Origin: Subtercola sp. Z020
GTDB lineage: Bacteria > Actinomycetota > Actinomycetes > Actinomycetales > Microbacteriaceae
DNA: 64,000 nucleotides
Assembly (NCBI RefSeq): GCF_002931235.1
Contig: NZ_PSTT01000121.1
Location: 1-64,000, forward strand
Direction: 5' to 3'
Made by a program: the position numbers and the translations under genes. Positions 42,166 to 51,273 of this stretch are shown here, in pieces. The notes under the pieces are model-generated. The model was not told the origin of the DNA, did not search any database, and saw only the letters and a list, made by a program, of their open reading frames with translations. How positions within the stretch are numbered: the stretch's first letter is position 1; the number at the start of each line of letters is the position of its first letter.

Positions 42166-43055
42166 GTCAGAACCAGGCCTGCACCCAGCGCGAGTGCGAA
42201 GAGCAGCGCGCCGAACGACGTCGACTTCAGCGCGGTGATGAGCTCGAGGGCCTTCGCGCTTCTCGTGCCGAGCGCGAACGCCCGGATGGTGAGCGGGAGC
42301 GACACCACGACGAGCAGAGCGGCGGGGTGTTCGACCACGAGAAGTGCGGCGAGCACGTAGGGCGCCACGAGGAGCGCGCCGTAGAAGACCCGGGCCCGGC
42401 GAAGACCCACGATCACCGCCAGCGTTCGTTTGCCCGCTCTCTCATCCGGAACGATGTCGCGGATGTTGTTGACCATCAGCACGGCGCAGGCGAAGAAGCC
42501 GGCCGCCGCCGCACAGGCCAGACCGAGCAGGCTGAACGTTCTGGTCTGCACATACTCGCTGCCGATCGTGGCCACCAGCCCGAAGAAGACGAAGACGGCC
42601 ACCTCGCCCAGCCCGGCATAGCCGTACGGACGTGTGCCACCGGTGTACGACCAAGCCGCGAGAATGGCTGCGGCGCCGACAGCGACCAGCCACCATTCCT
42701 GGGTCACCACGATCAGGGCGAGCCCTGACACCGCGGCGAGCACGAAGAAGGTGAGTGCGACGGCCAGCACCCTCCGCGGGTGGGCCGCGCCGGACCCGGT
42801 GAGCCGCGGCGGACCCACCCGGAACTGATCGGTGCCCCGCACTCCGTCGGAGTAGTCGTTGCTGTAGTTGACACCCACCTGCAGGAAGAGCGCCGTCGCC
42901 AGGGCGAGAACGGCCAGCCCGAGGTCGGCGCGGCCCGCATGCAGGGCCGCGGCGGTGCCGAGCACGACGGGCACGGCGCAGAGGGTCAGAGTTCGGGGGC
43001 GAGCCCCGCTCAGCCACGTGGAGAATGCTCCCCGTGCGGGTGCATCACTGCTCAT
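42162..43055 (-). CDS. menA: 1,4-dihydroxy-2-naphthoate polyprenyltransferase (UbiA family)
   Basis: This 297-residue integral membrane prenyltransferase attaches an isoprenoid chain to 1,4-dihydroxy-2-naphthoate in menaquinone synthesis. The two Asp-rich Mg-diphosphate motifs are intact: NYSNDYSDGVRGTD near residue 66 and NNIRDIVPDERAGKRTLAV near residue 190, the latter being MenA-like. The ATG at 43055 follows GGAGGAACG and overlaps the end of the glycosyltransferase by 11 bases. Other men genes are not present. Its place between a phosphatase and a glycosyltransferase is unusual, so a tailoring prenyltransferase is possible. Confidence 0.86.
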   Translation of the reverse strand: MSSDAPARGAFSTWLSGARPRTLTLCAVPVVLGTAAALHAGRADLGLAVLALATALFLQVGVNYSNDYSDGVRGTDQFRVGPPRLTGSGAAHPRRVLAVALTFFVLAAVSGLALIVVTQEWWLVAVGAAAILAAWSYTGGTRPYGYAGLGEVAVFVFFGLVATIGSEYVQTRTFSLLGLACAAAAGFFACAVLMVNNIRDIVPDERAGKRTLAVIVGLRRARVFYGALLVAPYVLAALLVVEHPAALLVVVSLPLTIRAFALGTRSAKALELITALKSTSFGALLFALALGAGLVLT

Positions 43056-44187
43056 GACGTTCCTCCAGCTCTGTGGTGAGCCGGGCTGCGACGACGTCGG
43101 CGTTCGGCAGTGCGGCGATCTGTTCCGCGATGATGCGGGAGCGTTCGTGGTGGCGCGGGTCGGACAGCACGCGGGTCGCGGCCCTCCCGATCTCGCCGGG
43201 ATCGTGCACGACCACGGCGACACCCGCCGCTTCGGCTCGGGCGGCGTTGATGTCGTGGTCTGCCCCGAGCGGCAGGATCACCATCGGAATGCCGGCGATC
43301 AGCGCAGAGAGCACGGTTCCCGCCCCGCCTGCCGTGATCACGAGGTCGGTGCCGGGCAGGAGGTCGCCGAGGGGGGTGAACGGTACGTACCGGCGTTCCG
43401 GATGCGACGACCCGGTGGCGCCGTCGTCGTCGGTCCCCGTCGTGATGACCAGGTCCCAGTGCTTCGGGTCCATCGAGTCCACCGCAGCGTCTCTCACCAG
43501 CGGATCGGTGAAGACCGTGCCGAAGGTCACCAGGGCCCGCAGCCGAGAAGGATCCCCGGCCGGTGGGATCTGGGCCGGGATCTGCCCTGCCCGGTGGTGG
43601 ATCTCGGGCCTGAGCGGGATCTGCCTCAGCGGACTGGCGACGCCCTCGGCCTGGAGACCCGCGGGGAAGATGTCGATGAGGGCCTCGGTCGCTGTCAGCG
43701 GCACGCCGAGCGCAGCTGCCCGCCCTGCCGCCACCCGATCGAGTGACTCGGTCAGTATGCGGGGGCGCGTGGGCCCGAAGGAATGGCGGTAGAAGGGCAC
43801 TCCGAGCGTTCCGGCGACCAGCAGGCCGATGTAGTCCATCGCCTCGCCGATGATCACGTCGGGTGCCCACACCGTGGCTTCGTGGCGGGCGCGTTCGAAC
43901 CCCGCATCCACCTGCTGGCCGGCGAAGAACTCCGCGATGACCGGGGGCACCGGCTCGATCGCCGGGCTGACCCCCGATCTCTCGCCCATCCTCTTCATGG
44001 TGACGCCGGCGGGCGGCCCGGCCGGCAGCACGACCAGGTGCTCAGACGCTTCACGGTGGATGAAGGGTTCCAACTCGGGGCTGGTGATGACCGCCACCTC
44101 GTGGCCGGCTACCACGAAGGCTCTCATCAGGGGAAACATCGGAACGAGATGCCCGACGAACCCGGTGCTGCTGAATGCCACTCGCAT
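43045..44187 (-). CDS. Glycosyltransferase, MGT/GT1-like
   Basis: This 380-residue GT-B glycosyltransferase starts MRVAFSSTGFVGHLVPMFPLMRAFVVAGHEV, the standard acceptor-domain strand. In the C-terminal half it has RYVPFTPLGDLLPGTDLVITAGGAGTVLSALIAGIPMVILP, the nucleotide-sugar signature of macrolide and antibiotic GTs. The ATG at 44187 follows GGGAGC. It overlaps menA by 11 bases. Divergent from another GT at 44468. The acceptor is unknown. The context of oxygenases and a SARP gene suggests a small-molecule aglycone. Confidence 0.87.
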   Translation of the reverse strand: MRVAFSSTGFVGHLVPMFPLMRAFVVAGHEVAVITSPELEPFIHREASEHLVVLPAGPPAGVTMKRMGERSGVSPAIEPVPPVIAEFFAGQQVDAGFERARHEATVWAPDVIIGEAMDYIGLLVAGTLGVPFYRHSFGPTRPRILTESLDRVAAGRAAALGVPLTATEALIDIFPAGLQAEGVASPLRQIPLRPEIHHRAGQIPAQIPPAGDPSRLRALVTFGTVFTDPLVRDAAVDSMDPKHWDLVITTGTDDDGATGSSHPERRYVPFTPLGDLLPGTDLVITAGGAGTVLSALIAGIPMVILPLGADHDINAARAEAAGVAVVVHDPGEIGRAATRVLSDPRHHERSRIIAEQIAALPNADVVAARLTTELEERHEQ

Positions 44188-44365
44188 GACTGCTCCCATT
44201 CTGTACGGGGTGAAGCAGACAGTCTGGCCGGGGGGTGTCGGGGTGCACATCGGTGGAAGCACGCAGACGCCCGGGCTGACGGGGTGCGAGACGGCCGGTT
44301 CCACTCCGCGTCGACCGCCCGTTGACAGCTGTGGGCTGCGCTGGATGCATGACATCTGCTGCTCG

Positions 44366-44413
44366 CACACAGACGCTCGAGGCGTTCCGCACACAGACGA
44401 CCGAGGCGTTCCG
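44366..44413. repeat. Two tandem 24-base copies between divergent glycosyltransferases
   Basis: CACACAGACG, two variable bases, then CGAGGCGTTCCG occurs at 44366-44389 and again at 44390-44413. They lie in the 280-base gap between the two divergent glycosyltransferase starts. Two tandem copies could be direct-repeat binding sites, as SARP regulators use, or a chance duplication. Confidence 0.7.
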
Positions 44414-44467
44414 CCCGCCGACACGGAGGGCGCCGCGAACCGTCGCGCCGCTCGCGCGGGTCTGACC

Positions 44468-45736
44468 GTGCGGGTGAGCATCCTCTCTGCGGGAAGCCGC
44501 GGCGACGTGCAACCGTCGGCGGTGCTCGCAGATGAGCTGAAACAGCGCGGGCACGACGTGGTGCTCGTCGCCTCCGACGATCTGACGCGGTTCGGCTCCG
44601 AGCTCGGGGTGCCGACGGAGCCGCTGGGGTTCAGCACCCGGGAACTGCTCGATTCGCCGGAAGGCGCCGCGTGGCTGGAGGCGGGCGACATGCGGGCGTT
44701 CCTGCAGGGAGTCGTGCGCCTCAAGACGGAACGTCGCGCCGGTCTCCGCCAGGCCATCAGCCGGGCGAGCGACGGCAGCGACGTGATCGTGTCGGGCGTC
44801 AACACGATGGAGGAGGGCAGCGCGATGGCCGAGGCCCGGGGCATCCCGCTCGTCGGCCTCTTCTATGCGCCGCGGCGGAGCAACCCGTACTTTCCGGCGT
44901 ATGCCCTCACCACCCGGCGTCTCGGCGGGCCGGCCAACAGGCTCACCCACCGCCTCGTCGCCCGCGCCGAGTGGAAGGCGACAGCCGAGTATGCGAACGC
45001 CTTCCGCGCCGACCTCGGGCTCCCGCCCACCCGCGAGAACCTCGCCGTGCGGCTCCGCCGGCAGCGCACTCTCGAACTGCAGGCCTACAGCGGCGTGCTC
45101 GTTCCCCAGCTCGTCGACTGGTCACCGCAGCGGCCGCTGACCGGATTCATCGCTCCGAGCTCGCTGCACCGGCGCCTGTGGGGCGAGGATGCGGCAGACG
45201 ACGGCCTCGCGGACTGGCTCAGGGCCGGCTCCCCGCCGGTCTACTTCGGCTTCGGCAGCATGCCGGTTCGCGAGCCGCGGCTGATGATCGATCTCATCAG
45301 CCGGGTCGCGACGCGCCTCGGGGTGCGAGCGCTCATCGGGGCGGGCTGGTCCAGCTACTCCGAGGGCGGCCGGGGCCGGTTCGGGGATCGCGTGCGGGTC
45401 ACCGGCGAGATCGACCACCGCGCGGTGTTCCCGCTCTGCCGCGCTGCCGTGCACCACGGGGGCGCAGGCACGACGGCGGCCAGCCTCACCGCCGGTCTTC
45501 CGACGCTGGTCTGTTCGGTGAACTTCGACCAGCCCTTCTGGGGGCGGCGCCTCGAAGACCTGCGGGTCGGCAGGTGGCTGCCGTTCGACCGACTGTCGGA
45601 GGCGACCCTCGTCACGGCCCTCCGCGACCTCCTGCGCCCGGAATTCACGGCGCGGGCCCGCGCGCTCGGGTCGGCCCTCGGTGCGGAGTCAGGCGCCAGC
45701 GCGGCGGCCGACGCGATCGAACGCCTCCGGGCCTGA
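44468..45736 (+). CDS. Glycosyltransferase, GT28/sterol-glucosyltransferase-like
   Basis: This 422-residue GT-B protein starts VRVSILSAGSRGDVQPSAVLADELKQRGHDV, typical of UDP-glucose:sterol glucosyltransferases and rhamnosyltransferases of antibiotic clusters. Later it has VYFGFGSMPVREPRLMIDLI and PLCRAAVHHGGAGTTAASLTAGLPTLVCSVNFDQPFWGRRL, a complete nucleotide-sugar site. The GTG at 44468 is chosen to match the family N-terminus. A longer frame is open upstream but includes the 24-base repeats. Its end overlaps the convergent monooxygenase by 48 bases. Confidence 0.86.
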   Translation: MRVSILSAGSRGDVQPSAVLADELKQRGHDVVLVASDDLTRFGSELGVPTEPLGFSTRELLDSPEGAAWLEAGDMRAFLQGVVRLKTERRAGLRQAISRASDGSDVIVSGVNTMEEGSAMAEARGIPLVGLFYAPRRSNPYFPAYALTTRRLGGPANRLTHRLVARAEWKATAEYANAFRADLGLPPTRENLAVRLRRQRTLELQAYSGVLVPQLVDWSPQRPLTGFIAPSSLHRRLWGEDAADDGLADWLRAGSPPVYFGFGSMPVREPRLMIDLISRVATRLGVRALIGAGWSSYSEGGRGRFGDRVRVTGEIDHRAVFPLCRAAVHHGGAGTTAASLTAGLPTLVCSVNFDQPFWGRRLEDLRVGRWLPFDRLSEATLVTALRDLLRPEFTARARALGSALGAESGASAAADAIERLRA

Positions 45737-47230
45737 CGGTTCGCCGAGCGGAATGCCGACGCGGCTGAGCGCGTCGTTCAGCCCGGCCGCGAGCGGGCCG
45801 TCGTTCGGGCTCGCCCACGAGAGGTGACCGTCGGGGCGCACGAGCATCGCGCGCGGGAGCGGATGCTCCCGACGCGGTTCGGCGAAGAGCATCACGATGT
45901 CGTCTGAGGCGATCTCCAGCGCTTCCCGCACGGTGGCGTAGAGGGTCGCATCGGAGATCACCAGCACGGGTCGACCGCCGGTGAATGCCTCGGGAAGGCC
46001 CTCGACGCCGACAGGGAGAGTGCTCTCGCGACTCAGGCCGGCGAGCCAGGTGCCGATGGACTCGTTGCCCTCGGCCGTGGCGAGCAGGCGGTTCATGGTC
46101 GCGCGGAGGGCGAGGCCGGCCGGGTCTGCCGCCGTGATCAGCGCGCCCTGCGCCAGGGTGGAGGTGCGGAGCGCCTCACCGGAGGCTCGCCGTTCCGACG
46201 CGTAGTCGTCGAGCAGCGCTGCTGTGCCCCGCCCGCGCACGAATGCCGCAGCACGCCAGCCCAGGCTCATCGCGTCGTGGATGCCGGCGTTCAGGCCGAG
46301 CCCGCCGGTGGGCCAGTGGATGTGCGCTGCGTCGCCGGCGAGCAGCACCCGGCCCTGTCGGAACGTGGCCGCGAGACGGTTGGCGTCGCCGAACCGGGAC
46401 AACCACGAGGGGTCGCGGAGTCCGAAGTCCGTGTCGGCCATCCGACGGGTGAAGGCCCGCAGTGTCTCGAGGTCGAGCTCCTCACCCTCGGACTGGTGTT
46501 CAGGGTCCCAACCGGTGAGCCGGTGGCGCCCGTCGGGCAGCGGGGCGACGATGAGCGCACCATCCGGTCGCACGATGCGTGTACCGGGTGCGGGGGGCGT
46601 GTCGAGCATCACATCGCCGACGAAGCCCCACGTCGAGCTGGCCTCTCCGACGAACGGGATGTCGGCGAGGCGGCGAACCGCGCTGTGGGCACCGTCGCAG
46701 CCCACCACGAGGGCGGCTTCGATCCGCCGCTCTGCGCCGTTCTCGGTGTACGTCGCGGTGACGATCGCGCCGGGTCGGTCGAGGCCGGGCTGGTCGAGGC
46801 CGGGTTCATCGAGGCCAGGCTGGTCGAGGCCGGTCAGTTCGGCGCCGGTCACGATCACCACGCCGAGGCCCCGCGCCCGTTCTTCGAGCAACGACTCCGT
46901 CGTGGTCTGGGGAAGCAGCAGCATGAACGGAAAGGGCGTGTCGAGCGTGTCGAAACGCACACTCTGCTCGAGCAGGCCGAAATGCCAGGCGGGCACGGGG
47001 CGCCCGGCGGCCAGGAAGGGCGAGGCAGCGCCGCGCAGCGCCAGCACTTCGAGGGTGCGGGGCATTATGCCGAGCGCCCGCGCGTGCGGCGAGCGTTCGA
47101 GGCGTTTCTCGAGAACGACGACGTGCACGCCGGCCAGGGCGAGTTCGCTGGCGAGCCAGAGGCCTGTCGGCCCGGCGCCGACCACCACGACGGTGTTGTC
47201 GGCGGAGAGATCGTGTGTGGAGGTTGTCAC
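45689..47230 (-). CDS. Aromatic-ring hydroxylase-like FAD monooxygenase with an internal GLDQP repeat
   Basis: This 513-residue class A flavin monooxygenase of the PgaE/RdmE/MhpA type has VVVVGAGPTGLWLASELALAG, the ARALGIMPRTLEVL loop, VVGCDGAHSAVRRLADI and GDAAHIHWPTGGLGLNAGIHDA near residue 285. A thioredoxin-like C-terminal part follows. At residues about 133-152 a surface loop holds four 5-residue repeats GLDQP/GLDEP/GLDQP/GLDRP, encoded by near-identical 15-base units. The start is GTG at 47230 without a clear ribosome site. It is divergent from a TetR gene. Confidence 0.85.
   Translation of the reverse strand: MTTSTHDLSADNTVVVVGAGPTGLWLASELALAGVHVVVLEKRLERSPHARALGIMPRTLEVLALRGAASPFLAAGRPVPAWHFGLLEQSVRFDTLDTPFPFMLLLPQTTTESLLEERARGLGVVIVTGAELTGLDQPGLDEPGLDQPGLDRPGAIVTATYTENGAERRIEAALVVGCDGAHSAVRRLADIPFVGEASSTWGFVGDVMLDTPPAPGTRIVRPDGALIVAPLPDGRHRLTGWDPEHQSEGEELDLETLRAFTRRMADTDFGLRDPSWLSRFGDANRLAATFRQGRVLLAGDAAHIHWPTGGLGLNAGIHDAMSLGWRAAAFVRGRGTAALLDDYASERRASGEALRTSTLAQGALITAADPAGLALRATMNRLLATAEGNESIGTWLAGLSRESTLPVGVEGLPEAFTGGRPVLVISDATLYATVREALEIASDDIVMLFAEPRREHPLPRAMLVRPDGHLSWASPNDGPLAAGLNDALSRVGIPLGEPSGPEAFDRVGRRAGA
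46775..46833. repeat. Intragenic 15-base tandem repeat
   Basis: About four units near GGTCGAGGCCGGGCT run through the monooxygenase gene, adding GLDQP-type pentapeptides in frame. The third unit differs (TTCATCGAGG). Length keeps the frame, so the gene stays intact. Confidence 0.75.
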
Positions 47231-47307
47231 AGTGAGGGGTGTTCCCGTCTGGAGAATGCGGTGGGTTGAGCTGACTCCAATTGATCATAGATACCTCTTT
47301 TGAATAC

Positions 47308-47317
47308 ACACCGGTGT
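47308..47317. promoter_or_regulatory. Palindrome ACACCGGTGT in the TetR/monooxygenase promoter
   Basis: A perfect 10-base palindrome in an AT-rich context (TACACACCGGTGTAAT) lies 19 bases before the TetR start. It is 78 bases before the divergent monooxygenase start. This is a likely operator for the adjacent TetR protein. Confidence 0.5.
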
Positions 47318-47336
47318 AATCACTTAAGATGGCACG

Positions 47337-47951
47337 ATGACGCCCCGAACCTATTCCTCCGAGAGACGGGCCGAGGGAGCGGCACTGACGCGATCCGAGG
47401 TGCTGCAGAGCGCGCTGTCGCTCTTCGTCGAGCAGGGCTATTCGGCCGTCACGATGCCGCAGATCGCAGACCGGGCGCGGGTCTCCGTCGCCACGGTGTA
47501 CTCCTCGGTCGGCGGAAAGTCGCAGCTCTTCATCGCGCTGTTCGACGAGGCTGCCCGAGATGTCGTGATCGACCGGGCACTGCAGCGTGTGGCCGAGGCG
47601 GAGACTCCCTCGGAGGTCGTTCGAGCGATCGGCCACGGCACGCGATCGGTCTCCGAGCGCCACCAGTGGCTGATGACGACCCTGTACGACAATGCCGGCG
47701 CCGAGCCCGCCATCGCCGCCCGCGTGCAGGCGGCCCAGCATGATCTGCGCGAGAACTGCGCACGAGCCGCGGAACGCATCCGGGAACTGAACGGCGTGGT
47801 CGACCAACCGCTCAGCGAAACGGCGACCGTGCTCCTCTTCTTCTTCGGTGTCGCAGCCTGGCGCGCCCTGCGCGACTCCGGGTGGTCGTGGGATCGGGCC
47901 GAGCAGTGGCTGGTGTCACAGGCGCTGCACGCCCTGGGCCTGCGGGTCTAG
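47337..47951 (+). CDS. TetR-family transcriptional regulator
   Basis: This 204-residue repressor has the helix-turn-helix SEVLQSALSLFVEQGYSAVTMPQIADRARVSVATVYSSVGGKSQLF in residues 20-66. A helical effector domain follows, with FFFGVAAWRALRDSGWSWDRAEQWL near the end. It is divergent from the aromatic-ring hydroxylase, which it probably represses through the palindrome at 47308-47317. A flavin-hydroxylated aromatic or its precursor is the natural ligand candidate, but nothing in the sequence fixes it. Confidence 0.9.
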   Translation: MTPRTYSSERRAEGAALTRSEVLQSALSLFVEQGYSAVTMPQIADRARVSVATVYSSVGGKSQLFIALFDEAARDVVIDRALQRVAEAETPSEVVRAIGHGTRSVSERHQWLMTTLYDNAGAEPAIAARVQAAQHDLRENCARAAERIRELNGVVDQPLSETATVLLFFFGVAAWRALRDSGWSWDRAEQWLVSQALHALGLRV

Positions 47952-47991
47952 CCCTTCACGGGCGCGGGAGGCGGCCCTGCCGGTGGCCCGA

Positions 47992-48390
47992 TCAGCCGAC
48001 GGCAGCGACGAGTTCGATCTCGACCCGCGCACCGAGCGGCAGGGCCGCGACCTCGTACGCCGCTCGCGCGGGCAGCACGTTTCCGGTGAAGACGGCGGCG
48101 TAGGCCGCGTTGATCTCCGCGAAGTCGGCGAGGCTGGTGGTGAGCACGGTGGTCTTCACGACGCGTTCGATGGAGCTGCCCGCCGCGACGAGAATGGCCT
48201 CGGCATTCCGCAGCGACTGGGTGGTCTCTGCGCCGATGCCGCCGGCGGCGAAGGCGCCGGTCGCGGGGTCGATCGGCAGCTGCCCCGAGACGAACACGAG
48301 GTCGCCGAGCCGAACGGCCTGCGAGTACGGCCCCACGGCGGCGGGGGCATCGGGGGTCGCGATGGCGACGGGGGTGGCTGGCTGGGTCAT
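47992..48390 (-). CDS. ridA: RidA family reactive-intermediate deaminase
   Basis: This 132-residue trimer-forming protein hydrolyses reactive enamine/imine products of PLP enzymes. The motifs GPYSQAVRLGDLVFVSGQLPIDP, QSLRNAEAILVAAGSSIERVVKTTVL and the substrate-binding Arg in LPARAAYEVAALPLGARVEIELVA are all present. Its ATG overlaps the aminotransferase stop by four bases. In the same operon as an amino-acid importer, it probably protects against 2-aminoacrylate-type intermediates or finishes deamination. Confidence 0.93.
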   Translation of the reverse strand: MTQPATPVAIATPDAPAAVGPYSQAVRLGDLVFVSGQLPIDPATGAFAAGGIGAETTQSLRNAEAILVAAGSSIERVVKTTVLTTSLADFAEINAAYAAVFTGNVLPARAAYEVAALPLGARVEIELVAAVG

Positions 48391-49547
48391 GAGTGGTCCT
48401 TCAGAATCGTGGCGACCGCGTCGAAGACGGCGGGCGAGGTGGTGGCGTGCACGGCGAGGCGGATGCGGTCGTTCCCGTGCAGGGTGGCGGTGTAGCCCGC
48501 CGCGGCGAGAGCGGCGTGCGCCTCGTGGGCGCGGCCGGGCGAATCCGCGGGCGCGTGGCCGGGGGAGCCGATGCCCACCGCCACGATGCCGGCGCGCTCA
48601 GCGGGCCCCCGGGCCGAGAGCACGTCGACGCCGGCGGCATCGAGTGCGGCGAGCAGGGCATCCACGCGGCTGGAGATGGCGGTCTCGATCGCTTCGACCC
48701 CCGCGCTCTCGACGAGTTCGAGTGCCGTCGCGAAGGCGCCGGTGGCGAAGGGCGACAGGTTCGAGATGCCGAAGCGCAGGGCGTCGGCCCGCACCGGATG
48801 CTCTTCGCCGTCGTAGTGGGAGGGGTCGACGACCCCGGTCCAGCCGCCGAGGATCGGTCGGATGCGCTCGAGGCCCGCGGGGGAGAATGCCAGCGCCCCG
48901 GCTCCCCAGCCCGCACGGAGCCACTTCTGCCCGCCGACCACGAGGGCGTCGGCGACCGTCCACGGCAGGTCGACGACACCGAATCCCTGAATCCCGTCGA
49001 CGATGAGCAACCGGTCGGGCCCGATCGCCGCCCGCAGGGCCGGAAGGTCGGCGCGGAACCCGGTGCGGAAGTCCACGGCGCTCACCGCGAGGGCGGTCAC
49101 CTGCACCCCGGCTGCGCGGGCATCGTCGAGCGCGGCCGCGACGGCGTCGGGGGTCACCCGTTCGCCGACGGCGCCGAAGAGCCGGGCATCCGTCAGCCCC
49201 GCCTCGCGCGAACGCAACCACGGGTAGAGGTTCGCCGGGAACTCGCCCCGGCTGACGAGCACGGTTCCGCCCACACCGAAGGCCACCTGGAAGAGGCCCA
49301 GCGAGGTGTGCGGCACCAGGGCGACGGAATCGACGCCGAATCCGCTCAGCCGGGCGAAGGCGGCCCGGGCCCGCGCGTCTTCGGCGTGCACGACGTCGCT
49401 CGCGCCCACGGCGCCCCCGACGGCGATCGCCATCAGGTCGGCGGCCCGCTGCGCGACGGCCGTCGAGGGCGGGCCGTAGCTGGCGAAGTTGAGGTACCCC
49501 GGCTCCTCGCCGAAGAAGGCGAGGTAGGCGTCGAACCCGTCGGTCAC
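48387..49547 (-). CDS. Class V aminotransferase-fold PLP enzyme
   Basis: This 386-residue enzyme has the cysteine desulfurase/isopenicillin-N-epimerase type of fold. It opens [22 protein letters not shown]. The Asp contacting the PLP ring is in [11 protein letters not shown] and the Schiff-base Lys in [15 protein letters not shown], near residue 205. The Arg of the C-terminal lobe is in [12 protein letters not shown]. Members are racemases, epimerases, lyases or transaminases. It lies between an ABC ATPase (stop-start overlap ATGA) and RidA, so the imported amino acid is the likely substrate. Confidence 0.87.
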   Translation of the reverse strand: MTDGFDAYLAFFGEEPGYLNFASYGPPSTAVAQRAADLMAIAVGGAVGASDVVHAEDARARAAFARLSGFGVDSVALVPHTSLGLFQVAFGVGGTVLVSRGEFPANLYPWLRSREAGLTDARLFGAVGERVTPDAVAAALDDARAAGVQVTALAVSAVDFRTGFRADLPALRAAIGPDRLLIVDGIQGFGVVDLPWTVADALVVGGQKWLRAGWGAGALAFSPAGLERIRPILGGWTGVVDPSHYDGEEHPVRADALRFGISNLSPFATGAFATALELVESAGVEAIETAISSRVDALLAALDAAGVDVLSARGPAERAGIVAVGIGSPGHAPADSPGRAHEAHAALAAAGYTATLHGNDRIRLAVHATTSPAVFDAVATILKDHS

Positions 49548-50353
49548 TTCAGCACCCGTTCGAGAAAGCGCTGGGTGCGGGCCTCGCGGGGGTGCACGAG
49601 CACCTCGTCGACCGTTCCCTGCTCGACGATGCCGCCGTCGGCCATGAAGACCACGCGGTCGGCGACCTCACGGGCGAACCCCATCTCGTGGGTGACCACC
49701 AGCATGGTCATGCCGTCGGCGGCGAGGTCGGCCATCACGGTCAGCACCTCGCCGACCAGCTCGGGGTCGAGCGCGCTCGTCGGCTCATCGAAGAGCATGA
49801 AGAGGGGTTTCATCGCCACGGCACGGGCGATGGCCACCCGCTGGCGCTGGCCGCCCGAGAGCTGGCTGGGGTAGCTGTCGATCTTGTCGCCGAGCCCCAC
49901 CCGCTCGAGGATCTGCAGGGCCTCGGCCTCTACCAGCTTGGGCTTGCGCTTCTGCACGTGCACGGGCCCCTCGGTGACGTTCGCCAGAACGGTGAGGTGC
50001 GGAAAGAGGTTGAAGTGCTGGAAGACCATTCCCGTCGAGGCGCGCTGCTTCGACAGTCGGGCTTCGTTCAGTTCGTGCAGCCTTCCGCCGCGCTCCTCGA
50101 ACCCCATCGGCTGGCCGTCGACCCAGACCTCGCCCGCGTCGGGTACCTCGAGCCGGTTGATGCAGCGCAGGAAGGTCGACTTGCCCGCGCCGGAGGGCCC
50201 GATGATGCAGACCACCTCGCCCGAGGCGACCTGCAGCGAGACATCCGTCAGCACCTGGTGCGCGCCGTAGTGCTTGCTCACGCGCACGGCATCGAGCAGG
50301 GGAGCGGTGGCGCCGTTCGGGGTCTGCCGGGCATCCGGAACCGTGTTCGTCAT
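49544..50353 (-). CDS. Polar amino-acid ABC transporter ATP-binding protein
   Basis: This 269-residue ATPase has Walker A in [18 protein letters not shown], the Q-loop [18 protein letters not shown], the signature [14 protein letters not shown], Walker [16 protein letters not shown] and the H-loop [11 protein letters not shown]. The family is that of GlnQ/HisP-like importers. The ATG at 50353 follows GAGGAGCGAAGT. It overlaps the permease stop and the aminotransferase start by four bases each. Residues 1-25 before YGAHQVL are longer than in GlnQ. Confidence 0.95.
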   Translation of the reverse strand: MTNTVPDARQTPNGATAPLLDAVRVSKHYGAHQVLTDVSLQVASGEVVCIIGPSGAGKSTFLRCINRLEVPDAGEVWVDGQPMGFEERGGRLHELNEARLSKQRASTGMVFQHFNLFPHLTVLANVTEGPVHVQKRKPKLVEAEALQILERVGLGDKIDSYPSQLSGGQRQRVAIARAVAMKPLFMLFDEPTSALDPELVGEVLTVMADLAADGMTMLVVTHEMGFAREVADRVVFMADGGIVEQGTVDEVLVHPREARTQRFLERVLK

Positions 50354-51273
50354 ACTTCGCTCCTCATCAGGGGTGGCGTGACCAGGTCGCGCGCCAGGCG
50401 GCGCCGTGCCCGGCGGGTGGGGCCACCGCGGGCGCGGTCGCTGCGGTCGAAGGACTTCTCGAGGTACGACTGGCCGATGCTCGCGACACTCACGATCACC
50501 ATGTACCAGAACGCGGCCGCGATCAGCGTCTCCATCACCTGCAGGTTGAACGAGGCGATGTTGTTCGCGGCCCTGATGAGTTCGACATAGCCGATGACCG
50601 AGGCCATGGCCGTACCCTTCAGCATGTTGATGAAATCGTTGCCGGTGGGCGGGATGATCACCCGCATCGCCTGCGGAAGAACGATGCGCCACATCCGCTG
50701 CAGAGGCGTCTCGCCGATCGACTGGGCGGCCTCGATCTGCCCGCGGTCGACGCTGTTCAGCCCGGCCCGCACGATCTCGGCCATGTAGGCGCTCTCGTTC
50801 AGCATGAGGCCGAGGAAGGCTGCGACGAAGGTGGTCATCACGGCGTTCGTCGACAGGTCGACGAAGACCACGTCGGTGAACGGGATGCCCAGCTGCAGCC
50901 GGGGAAAGATGAGTGCGAGGTTGTACCAGAGCAAAATCTGCAGCAGAACGGGCAGGCCGCGGAAGAGCCAGGTGTACGCCCCGGCGAACCAGCGGGCGAC
51001 GGGGTTGGCCGAGATGCGCATCAGCGCGATGATCACGCCGATGATGACGGCTGTGACCTGGGCCGCCACCGCCAGGATGATGGTGTTGACCAGCCCCTGC
51101 AGGATGATCGGCGAGATGACGTAGTACGGAATGTCGCGCCACGAGATGTCACCCTGCGACGCACCGTATGCCAGCGCTGCCAGCAGCACGAGGATGACCG
51201 CTGCGACCACCCACCTGCCCCAGTGGCGCAGGCGCACCTGGGGCAGGAGTTCCCGAAGGGCGGGAGTCGTCAT
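50350..51273 (-). CDS. Polar amino-acid ABC transporter permease
   Basis: This 307-residue membrane protein has an ABC importer permease domain. The hydrophobic start is [40 protein letters not shown] and the EAA loop [41 protein letters not shown] follow near residues 210-250. The tail is basic ([14 protein letters not shown]). Its ATG shares a base with the TAA of the binding-protein gene. One permease gene serves both halves of the channel. Confidence 0.93.
   Translation of the reverse strand: MTTPALRELLPQVRLRHWGRWVVAAVILVLLAALAYGASQGDISWRDIPYYVISPIILQGLVNTIILAVAAQVTAVIIGVIIALMRISANPVARWFAGAYTWLFRGLPVLLQILLWYNLALIFPRLQLGIPFTDVVFVDLSTNAVMTTFVAAFLGLMLNESAYMAEIVRAGLNSVDRGQIEAAQSIGETPLQRMWRIVLPQAMRVIIPPTGNDFINMLKGTAMASVIGYVELIRAANNIASFNLQVMETLIAAAFWYMVIVSVASIGQSYLEKSFDRSDRARGGPTRRARRRLARDLVTPPLMRSEV

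Noticed and set aside
43850-44467. A 206-codon N-terminal extension of the glycosyltransferase at 44468
   Set aside because: The extension lies antisense to the divergent glycosyltransferase and the 24-base repeats; the family N-terminus begins at VRVSILSAG.
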